A stretch of DNA of 38,650 bases from Clostridia bacterium (GTDB taxonomy: Bacteria; Bacillota; Clostridia; Christensenellales; Aristaeellaceae): the NCBI GenBank assembly GCA_017481825.1, contig JAFUOR010000106.1:1-38650 (forward strand). The letters run 5' to 3'. Shown in pieces: positions 1 through 6,439 of the stretch (the stretch's first letter is position 1; each line of letters starts with the position of its first letter). Both the position numbers and the translations under genes were made by a program. A model generated the notes under the pieces. That model did not search any database. It worked only from the letters and a program-made list of their open reading frames with translations, and had not been told where the DNA came from.

Positions 1-2
1 CT

Positions 3-131
3 GACTTGGAATCATTCGATCCTGCGTTCTTCGCTGCCTTTACCAACAAAATCAATCTTCGTCCGCGCAAATGCCTCGGCTGGAGATCTCCCTTTGAAGT
101 TTTCTTCAATCAGCTGTTGCACTTGACTTGA
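3..131 (+). CDS. IS30-family transposase, C-terminal fragment
   Basis: This open frame enters from the left edge and stops at 129-131. Its 42 residues contain the end typical of IS30-family DDE transposases: a run reading NLRPRKCLGWRSPFEVF, then a short tail ending LLHLT. The family cuts and joins DNA during insertion-sequence transposition. Only the C-terminus is visible, so I cannot tell whether the element is intact. It lies beside an accessory carbohydrate operon. The family call rests on the conserved tail motif, and the exact IS group is unknown. Confidence 0.75.
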   Translation, partial: DLESFDPAFFAAFTNKINLRPRKCLGWRSPFEVFFNQLLHLT

Positions 132-151
132 CAATTCAAGGTCGCAAAAAG

Positions 152-174
152 GGAGTGCAGCTGAACTGCACTCC
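152..174 (-). terminator. Hairpin with T-run, minus strand
   Basis: A 9-bp perfect stem (152-160 with 166-174) has a 5-nt loop. On the minus strand it is followed by CTTTTTG, as in an intrinsic terminator. It would stop leftward transcripts that pass the first terminator at 455-481, and could protect or isolate the IS element. Confidence 0.5.
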
Positions 175-454
175 GACTGTCCAAAATGGGAAGTGTCGGA
201 GGGCCGCAGGCCCTCTGACTATCATCGTATCGCGTGGGAGTCTTCGACTCGTCTATCCGCCACGCTGGCGGTACATTTTCAGACTCGTCCATCATACGGC
301 ACAGAGCCCTGCGCTGGCTGCACTGTGGTCAATGCAAGCATTAACCTTGTTCGTCAGGGCAAGCCCCTCCCTCGGGCTCTGCCGAAAACATTCCTTAAAC
401 GGAGGAACGGCTGGGAGGGCCTTTAAACCCGACCAGTGCCGGAGTACAAAACTC

Positions 455-481
455 AAAAAAGTGGCCATGGGCCACTTTTTT
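455..481. terminator. Intrinsic terminator, GH74-GH31-GyrI operon
   Basis: A perfect 12-bp stem (455-466 with 470-481) has a 3-nt loop, with A6 at one end and T6 at the other, so it can act in both directions. It lies 36 bp past the stop of the GyrI-like gene and is the natural end of that minus-strand operon. Confidence 0.85.
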
Positions 482-517
482 GATACCCCGCAGGGAGTAC
501 AGCTGCACTCCCCTGCC

Positions 518-961
518 TCATTTGATCGGATACCAGTAATCCATTTGGTCATACCCCAGCCGGTCATGCACCCGGGGCGATGTGATGATGTGCCCCAATT
601 CCTTGCGGCCGCCATCCAGGGCCATGCCATGCTGTGTCAGGAATTCCGCCACGGCTTTGTCCATCGCGACCTTGTCCGTCTGCTGGTCGATACCGGTTGC
701 CACGGCGTACATACCGCCGGGAAAGTCAATCACCTCTGCCGCATCGGGCAATTCCATATCCTCGTCATAAACGTAGAGCCAACGGAAGCCGGGATGCGCC
801 GGGTCGGAATCATCGAAGGTCAGGAAGTCCCGGGGAAACAGCGTCCGCGGCTGATGGCTGAGCCACTCGCAAAAGCGGTCCAGCGCCGGTTCTCCAAACA
901 TGCCTGCGGGGGACGCGATCATCCTGCAGCGCGGCATATCGTAAAGGCGGATTGATTGCAT
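518..961 (-). CDS. GyrI-like / AraC effector-binding-domain protein
   Basis: The protein has 147 residues. It looks like a stand-alone GyrI-like small-molecule-binding domain: a beta strand with FPGGMYAVATG near residue 90, a helix, then a C-terminal stretch on the pattern LGYDQMDYWYPIK that closes this fold. Such domains bind hydrophobic or cationic ligands, either alone or fused to AraC/MerR regulators, and no DNA-binding part is present here. I chose the ATG at 961 because GAGGAGAG lies just upstream. A longer frame reaches 1003 but would overlap the GH31 gene. It follows the GH31 stop by 10 bp, so it is probably the last gene of that operon. Its role in glycan use is unknown. Confidence 0.65.
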   Translation of the reverse strand: MQSIRLYDMPRCRMIASPAGMFGEPALDRFCEWLSHQPRTLFPRDFLTFDDSDPAHPGFRWLYVYDEDMELPDAAEVIDFPGGMYAVATGIDQQTDKVAMDKAVAEFLTQHGMALDGGRKELGHIITSPRVHDRLGYDQMDYWYPIK

Positions 962-971
962 ATGTCTCTCC

Positions 972-3041
972 TCATTCATGATAGATCGGATAGTCCTTGC
1001 CATCGCGGAGCATCACAGGGATGATATCAATGGGCGCAGGCACCGTGACCTTCTGGCCTCCCGCATACACCTCGCCGGTATAGGCGTCCTTCCAGGTGGC
1101 GCCTGCGGGCAGATAGATACTGCGGGTGGTAGCGCCTGCCTCCATCACAGGGGCGATCAGCAGATCGGGGCCGAACATGTAGCAGTCCTCCACCTGCCAG
1201 GCCTGTGTATCCTGCGGGAACTCATAGAACAGCGGACGCATGACGGGCGCGCCGGTCTGATGAGCATCCTGCATGAGCTGACGAACATAGGGGCGCAGAC
1301 GCTCGCGGATAAAGAGGTAACGGGTCAGCATGGGGTAAATATCATCGCCGAATGCCCAGACCTCGTTATCCTGCCCGGAGGTGATCTGGCGCACACCGTT
1401 GCGGTACTCCTGCTCGCGCTCATACCAGGGGGAGCGCTCACCGTGCATGCGGAAGACCGGGTTGAAGCATCCCCAGGCAAACCAGCGCACAAGGAGCTCC
1501 CGGAAGGCCGGGTCGGAGATGTCGCCGCCCATGAAGCCGCCGATATCGCTCGTCCACCACGGGATGCCCGCCATCTGCATGGACAGGCCTGCCTGCAGCT
1601 GCTCCCGCATGGCCCGGAAGGAGGAATGGATATCGCCCGACCAGGTTAGCACAGCGTACTTCTGGCTGCCCGCCCATGCGCAGCGCACCAGGGACAAGAC
1701 TTCCTTCTCGCCCTCGGCCTTCAGGCCCTCATAGAATCCCTTGGCATACCCAACAGGGTAGATGTTGCTGCACTGGAGCGCCGGGCCTGCATGGTAGCGG
1801 TAGTTATCGAACTCATAGCAGTCATACTCCGGCTCGGCCTCATCCAGCCAGAAGCAGCGGATGCCCTTGGTGTAATAATTCTGGCGACATTTGTCCCACA
1901 CGAACTTCTGCGCACCGGGGTGAGTCGCATCGAAGTAGACGGTCTCTCCCATCCATGTCATGGTATCCTTGGCGCGGTCGGTGCGCACAAGGTAGCCGCG
2001 ATCTGCCATTTCGCCGTAATTCTCGCTCCGGGAATCAATGGTTGGCCAGACGGATACGACGGTCTCGACGCCCATTTCCTTGAGTTCCTTCACCATCGCA
2101 TCGGGATCAGGCCAGTCCAGCGGCTCAAACTTGAAGTCGCCCTGGCGCGTCCAGTGAAAGAAATCCACCACGATCACATCCAGCGGGAGTCCGCGGCGCT
2201 TGTGCTCGCGGGCAACGGTCATCAGCTCGTCCTGCGTGCGGTAGCGGAGCTTGCACTGCCAATAGCCCATGCCGTATTCAGGCATCATGGGCGTACGGCC
2301 TGTGGCAGCAGAGTAGTTGCGTTCAATGTCCGCCGGGGTATCGCCGCAGGTGATGTAATAGTCCAGCTTCCTGGTAGAGCGCGCCGTCCACTCGGTGCGG
2401 TTGGTGGCAAAGGTCGCCGTGCCGATGGCCGGGTTGTTCCACAAAAAGCCGTAGCCTCGGCTGGACACATAGAAGGGAACGCTGGCCTGGGAATTGCGGT
2501 GGGCCAGTTCGAGCGTCGCGCCCTTCTTGTTCAGGTGCTTATCCTGATACTGGCCCATGCCGAAGATCATCTCGTCATCAAAAGCCTCAAAGCGGGCGGA
2601 CAGGCTGTAATCCGACGTGCCGGGAATGGCCTTCAGTTCCCTTGCCGGGATGCGCAGAGAGGTCGAATAGCGGTTGATACGGTTGCGGTTGCGCCAGTAT
2701 TCCTCCGTCAACTTTTCGCCCTTGTCGTTGTAGAAGCTCAGCCAGCCCTCATAGGAAATCTTCACCGTCAGCTTGCCGTTGATAAACTGCGCCTGTACGC
2801 CCTTTTGATGGTGATTCGCCCACGCTTCTCCTTTGTACCAGGGGTCGGTGGTGTCGATTTCCTCAAAGGTGATGACCGGGGTGACGGCGGGCATTTCCTC
2901 GGTGAGGGCCCAGTCATGACAGTCCATTTCAGGCTCGGCAGTCATGCGGATACGGACGCTGTCAGAGCCCCAGGGATCGATCCACAGCTGCGTCACGCCA
3001 TCATGGATGATCAGGCGGTTACCGGATTGTTCAAAGCGCAT
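972..3041 (-). CDS. GH31 glycosidase, probable alpha-xylosidase
   Basis: The 689-residue protein has the layout of family GH31: an N-terminal beta-sandwich, the catalytic (beta/alpha)8 barrel from about residue 250, and C-terminal beta domains. The nucleophile is Asp400 in CFWLDEAEPE and the likely acid/base is Asp470 in TWSGDIHSSF. The WLDxxEPE form resembles alpha-xylosidases acting on xyloglucan oligosaccharides rather than alpha-glucosidases. There is no signal peptide, so it should act in the cytoplasm. The ATG at 3041 is preceded by AAGGAGG, and the gap to the GH74 stop is only 3 bp, so the two are co-transcribed. Substrate is inferred from motif and neighbour; other alpha-glycosides are possible. 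Confidence 0.85.
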   Translation of the reverse strand: MRFEQSGNRLIIHDGVTQLWIDPWGSDSVRIRMTAEPEMDCHDWALTEEMPAVTPVITFEEIDTTDPWYKGEAWANHHQKGVQAQFINGKLTVKISYEGWLSFYNDKGEKLTEEYWRNRNRINRYSTSLRIPARELKAIPGTSDYSLSARFEAFDDEMIFGMGQYQDKHLNKKGATLELAHRNSQASVPFYVSSRGYGFLWNNPAIGTATFATNRTEWTARSTRKLDYYITCGDTPADIERNYSAATGRTPMMPEYGMGYWQCKLRYRTQDELMTVAREHKRRGLPLDVIVVDFFHWTRQGDFKFEPLDWPDPDAMVKELKEMGVETVVSVWPTIDSRSENYGEMADRGYLVRTDRAKDTMTWMGETVYFDATHPGAQKFVWDKCRQNYYTKGIRCFWLDEAEPEYDCYEFDNYRYHAGPALQCSNIYPVGYAKGFYEGLKAEGEKEVLSLVRCAWAGSQKYAVLTWSGDIHSSFRAMREQLQAGLSMQMAGIPWWTSDIGGFMGGDISDPAFRELLVRWFAWGCFNPVFRMHGERSPWYEREQEYRNGVRQITSGQDNEVWAFGDDIYPMLTRYLFIRERLRPYVRQLMQDAHQTGAPVMRPLFYEFPQDTQAWQVEDCYMFGPDLLIAPVMEAGATTRSIYLPAGATWKDAYTGEVYAGGQKVTVPAPIDIIPVMLRDGKDYPIYHE

Positions 3042-3044
3042 GGG

Positions 3045-5321
3045 TTATTCCTCCTTATTGATGTCGCCATACAGCAGTCCGCTTGACCCTGTGGCAATGT
3101 AAAACCGTCCAAAGACGCGGCAGTCGCCGTCAATCGACCAGGGATCGCCGTACATCTGATGAGCGTTGTTGATCCGGACGAAGGATGCTCCTTCATCCGG
3201 TGTGCAGTAAAAACCGTATTCTCCCCGGATGACTGCGGCCATATAGAGCATCTTGGGCTCCGTCAGGTAATCTCCGCCCTCCCGGCCAAGGCCCAGCCCA
3301 AGGGCGTAGACGGTGTCGCCTTCATCCGTCATGCGGCGGGCATGGAAGGCGTCGCACGTCCTGTCATAAACAAGCTTCCATGCGCCATGCTCCATGGCGG
3401 AAAGATAGATTACCCCTGCCTCGCCGCCTGCCACACGGATTTCCGTTTTGTCGATACCGTCAATCAGGCCAAACTGGGCCTTTGGGAAGCTCTCAGGCGC
3501 GTTCTTCTGCTGGAAGGTTAGGCCTCCATCCCGGGAAACATAGAGCTGACCAGCCTCGCCAAAGCCATAGAAGATGCGCGGATCACAGCGATCAGCCAGG
3601 GGCTTCATCAATCCCGGAGCCGCATTTCCTTCAAGATCAAGCACGCTGCTGCGGACAAACGATCTGCCGCCATCATGGCTGACGATCACATACCGTGCGT
3701 GCAGCTGAAAGCGATCCGCCACCGCCCACACGATGGCTGTGCCATCCGCCGAAAGCGCGACCCAGCCCGCATTGATATTGATGCCGCTGATGCGCGTCAG
3801 GAGCGCATCGAGCTCCGGGTCGAGCCCCATAGGCATGTCCAGCCGCGTCCAGCTCCTTGCGCCGTCATAGCTGACGATGAGCCCGCCTTTGGTCTTTCCC
3901 TTCCAGTTGCCGCGTGCCGTCACAACCAGGTGCGCAGGATCAGCATCCGGCCAGTCGGCATTGATGCAGGTGATGTAGCGGTTGCCCTCGCCATCTGCAA
4001 AGGAATTGTCGCAATGCCTGTCGATATCCCGAAAGGCAAAGCCGCCCAGATCGCCGATCATGTCCAATACCTGCACATCGCCCGATGGCGGTGCATACAC
4101 CCCCAGATGGACGGTTTCCTCCATCCCGTCGCACCAGTCGGTGAAAGTGACGACCTCCGCTGTCACGTCCTGCGTGCGGAACACGCCCGTGCCAGTATTG
4201 AACCACGCCGTCCCTTTCTGGTGCGGATCCAGCTTGACGTCCGTCATCCAATGCACAAGATTACCGCCGCCATTGCAGCGGGGGCGCATATAGGGCAACC
4301 GGAAGTCCATCTGCCCCACACCCATACCGCAGAGGATCTCCGTCCAGCTCTCCCCCTGATCCCGGGAGAGCCAAATGCTGTCGTCCGGGTTCTTGCAGAT
4401 GGACGCAGTGATCAGCAGACCATGCCTGCTGTCAACCGCGCAGTAGCCCCAGTCGCCTCGCACAGGGGTGATGTCCTCCGCCGGGCCAAGGCCGCCCTCC
4501 ATAAGGCGGTAGCGCGCCATGCATCCGCCGGAGCAGTCTCCGCAGTCGCAGGTATAGCCATGCTCAACCACCTGCGAGCGTCTGCCGTTGGCGGAATAGC
4601 TGACATAGGCATAATCGTCGTCAAAGGCACAGCGCTGGGCAACCAGCCCCTGCAGCCTGCTGCCCTCCACCGGCACATAAGCGGGCTGGCTGACGGGCAC
4701 AAAGGTTGCACCGCCATCAAAGGATGCATAGAGGCTGTGCCCGCGCTGCGCCTCCCTGCGCTGCTTCAATCCCTCCGTGCCCACCAGCAGCACGTTCCCC
4801 TGTTGGGCAATGAAGGTACACGCCGTCTCTGGGAAGCACTCCACCTGTTGCCAGTTGACGCCCTCATCCCGGGAGACAAACAGGCCTTCCAGCTGGCTGG
4901 CGTACCAGAGCGTGCCATCCGCAGCCAGCAGCAGCCGCTCCCCTGCCCCACGGCCATGGAAGTTCCCATGAATGGTGCAGGGCATCGCATGCATGCGGAA
5001 GGTCGCGCCGCCATCATTCGATATGCTCAGTCTGCCGCCGCCCGGAGCCCTTGTACCGCTGGCGATATACAGCCGGGACGGACGCGCCGGATCAAGCGCC
5101 ACAGAGATGGGATAGCTTTCACTCAGATCAAGGGGCGTCACATGATCAATCAGACTCACCCAGCGCTGAGCATCGCCGTCGAAGCGATAAACGCCGCCAA
5201 TATCCGTACGGCAATACAGCACCCGTGCATCGCTCGGGTGAAAGTGGAAGCCTGTCACATAACCGCCTCCCCCAATGGGCAGGTGGCGGTAACGGTATGG
5301 AACGGTCTGAATCAGAATCAC
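3045..5321 (-). CDS. GH74 xyloglucanase-like beta-propeller glycosidase
   Basis: About 758 residues. The N-terminal run IGGGGYVTGFHFHP followed by CRTDIGGVYR is the GH74 signature (endo-xyloglucanases and reducing-end-specific oligoxyloglucan cellobiohydrolases). Repeated SxDGGxxF/W units mark the two seven-bladed propellers. Likely catalytic residues are Asp40 (RTDIGG) and Asp424 (MIGDLGGF), counted from the chosen start. Residues 258-267 hold a four-cysteine knot-like insertion (CDCGDCSGGC). No signal peptide is visible, which is unusual for GH74. The start is uncertain. The frame is open to an ATG at 5459, but a promoter lies inside that extension, so the real start is probably the GTG at 5321 or a rare ATT/CTG at 5318/5315, which sits better spaced behind AAAGGA. 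Confidence 0.85.
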   Translation of the reverse strand: MILIQTVPYRYRHLPIGGGGYVTGFHFHPSDARVLYCRTDIGGVYRFDGDAQRWVSLIDHVTPLDLSESYPISVALDPARPSRLYIASGTRAPGGGRLSISNDGGATFRMHAMPCTIHGNFHGRGAGERLLLAADGTLWYASQLEGLFVSRDEGVNWQQVECFPETACTFIAQQGNVLLVGTEGLKQRREAQRGHSLYASFDGGATFVPVSQPAYVPVEGSRLQGLVAQRCAFDDDYAYVSYSANGRRSQVVEHGYTCDCGDCSGGCMARYRLMEGGLGPAEDITPVRGDWGYCAVDSRHGLLITASICKNPDDSIWLSRDQGESWTEILCGMGVGQMDFRLPYMRPRCNGGGNLVHWMTDVKLDPHQKGTAWFNTGTGVFRTQDVTAEVVTFTDWCDGMEETVHLGVYAPPSGDVQVLDMIGDLGGFAFRDIDRHCDNSFADGEGNRYITCINADWPDADPAHLVVTARGNWKGKTKGGLIVSYDGARSWTRLDMPMGLDPELDALLTRISGININAGWVALSADGTAIVWAVADRFQLHARYVIVSHDGGRSFVRSSVLDLEGNAAPGLMKPLADRCDPRIFYGFGEAGQLYVSRDGGLTFQQKNAPESFPKAQFGLIDGIDKTEIRVAGGEAGVIYLSAMEHGAWKLVYDRTCDAFHARRMTDEGDTVYALGLGLGREGGDYLTEPKMLYMAAVIRGEYGFYCTPDEGASFVRINNAHQMYGDPWSIDGDCRVFGRFYIATGSSGLLYGDINKEE

Positions 5322-5343
5322 ATCCTTTGTGATGATTGGGCTT

Positions 5344-5371
5344 ATTATATCATAACTGACGATGTTTGAAA
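5344..5371 (-). promoter_or_regulatory. Promoter of the GH74-GH31-GyrI operon
   Basis: On the minus strand TTTCAA and a perfect TATAAT are separated by 16 bp. Transcription would begin near 5337, about 15-20 nt before the GH74 start codon, giving a very short leader with AAAGGA at 5323-5328. The -35 box is weak, so activation by a regulator is possible. An imperfect inverted repeat lies upstream (5391-5427, arms ATGGTGC and GCACCAT). Confidence 0.6.
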
Positions 5372-5507
5372 AGCTCCTGCCGCAGCAGGTATGGTGCGAA
5401 GAAAGTTTTTCCTTCACAGTGCACCATAACCGCGGCTCATTTGCGGCGAATGGCAGCACTCAGATTCCGAAGCATTCGTAGCAGCAAGTCATGACAGCTT
5501 ACATCGC

Positions 5508-5536
5508 TTGCTATTACTTATTTGCTGTGATAGAAT
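5508..5536 (+). promoter_or_regulatory. Promoter of the HAD hydrolase gene
   Basis: TTGCTA and TAGAAT are separated by 17 bp. The expected start near 5543 leaves a 40-nt leader ending in AAGGGAG before the ATG at 5583. It diverges from the GH74 promoter. Confidence 0.6.
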
Positions 5537-5582
5537 GAATGCGACAAGCTTGAATTTGATAAACACATTAAGGGAGAACTTT

Positions 5583-6257
5583 ATGAAATATAAAGTGGTC
5601 ATTTTTGATTTATTTGAAACCTTAATTACGGAATGGGGACACAGAAAATATACTAAAAATGAGATGTGTGCAGACTTGGACATTGATCGGGCGAAATTCG
5701 ACGTTCTTTGGGATGCGAAGGAGCAAGACCGATATATAGGAAGTATAAGCTTTGAAGATTCAATTCTATATGTCTGCAAAAATTGCGAAAAATATGTTGA
5801 CAATGCGACAATAGCCAATATTATCGACAAAAGAGTAAAAACAAAATCTGTATGTTTTGAGCATGTGCATCCAAAGGTATTTCAGCTACTGAGGGCTCTA
5901 AAAGAGATGGGGTTGCAAACGGCTATCATAAGCAATTGCTCCTCGGAAGAAGTAAAAGCACTTAAAAATTCTGAATTATACAAGTATTTTGATGAAGTAG
6001 TATTATCTTATGAAGTACATATGAAAAAGCCAGATTCCTGTATATACGTGGAAGTGTCAGAACGATTAGGCGTTGATGTGGGAGAGTGCATCTTTGTAGG
6101 AGATGGAGGCAGCAATGAACTCGCAGGAGCAAAAAAAGCTGGCATGAAGGCAATTCAGGCAAAATGGTATACGAATCAGCACCCCCGAAAACGCGATAAC
6201 ATAGATGGTTTCCTTGTGGCAGAAGAACCGCTGGATATTATAGCGCACCTTGAATAA
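5583..6257 (+). CDS. HAD-superfamily hydrolase
   Basis: The protein has 224 residues with all four HAD motifs: nucleophile Asp9 in FDLFETL, Ser117 in ISNCSSEE, Lys149 in HMKKPD and Asp174 in VGDGGSNELAGAKKAG. A helical cap lies between motifs I and II. The second Asp of the usual DxD in motif I is Phe11, so it lacks the standard general acid of HAD phosphatases; this form also occurs in haloacid dehalogenase-like members. The ATG follows AAGGGAG. The gene is strikingly AT-rich with AAA/ATA-type codons, unlike all its neighbours, which suggests recent transfer. It has its own promoter and terminator. Substrate unknown. Confidence 0.85.
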   Translation: MKYKVVIFDLFETLITEWGHRKYTKNEMCADLDIDRAKFDVLWDAKEQDRYIGSISFEDSILYVCKNCEKYVDNATIANIIDKRVKTKSVCFEHVHPKVFQLLRALKEMGLQTAIISNCSSEEVKALKNSELYKYFDEVVLSYEVHMKKPDSCIYVEVSERLGVDVGECIFVGDGGSNELAGAKKAGMKAIQAKWYTNQHPRKRDNIDGFLVAEEPLDIIAHLE

Positions 6258-6316
6258 ATGCATGTTATGAACTTAATATTTCATAAATTCCCAATTTGCC
6301 GCTGAACACGGAAAAC

Positions 6317-6385
6317 AAAAGCGCACTTATTCACCACCCGAAGGGCGGTGATACAGCCAATGGCTGACGTGCGCTCTTTTTCTAT
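6317..6385. terminator. Bidirectional terminator with three-way junction
   Basis: An outer stem (AGCGCAC with GTGCGCT, flanked by A-run and T-run) encloses two inner hairpins: CACCACCC-GAAG-GGCGGTG and AGCCA-A-TGGCT. It lies between the converging HAD and MATE genes and can serve both. The branched form is unusual for a simple terminator. Confidence 0.7.
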
Positions 6386-6439
6386 GCAGTTGTTCAGTTC
6401 TGCTGCTCTCGCGCTTTCCGGCAGGAGCCAGATTCATTC

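Larger units (their letters stand above)
132..517. other. Non-coding stretch rich in inverted repeats
   Basis: I see no convincing gene here. The stretch lies between the transposase stop and the end of the GyrI-like gene. It holds several short hairpins: a 9-bp stem at 152-174, a 6-bp stem at 200-214, a 12-bp stem at 455-481 and a 6-bp stem near 491-515. The first and last share a similar core, reading GGGAGT, then a CAGCTG centre, then ACTCC. The right end of the IS30 element probably lies in the first few tens of bases, but I cannot fix its boundary. Confidence 0.5.

Noticed and set aside
128..955. A 275-residue plus-strand frame opposite the GyrI-like gene
   Set aside because: It runs through hairpins and a terminator and overlaps a well-supported gene; its sequence is low in recognisable domains.
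5322..5582. Catabolite (cre) site in the GH74-HAD gap
   Set aside because: The closest stretch (TGTAAGCTGTCA on the minus strand) does not keep the spacing and central CG of the cre consensus.
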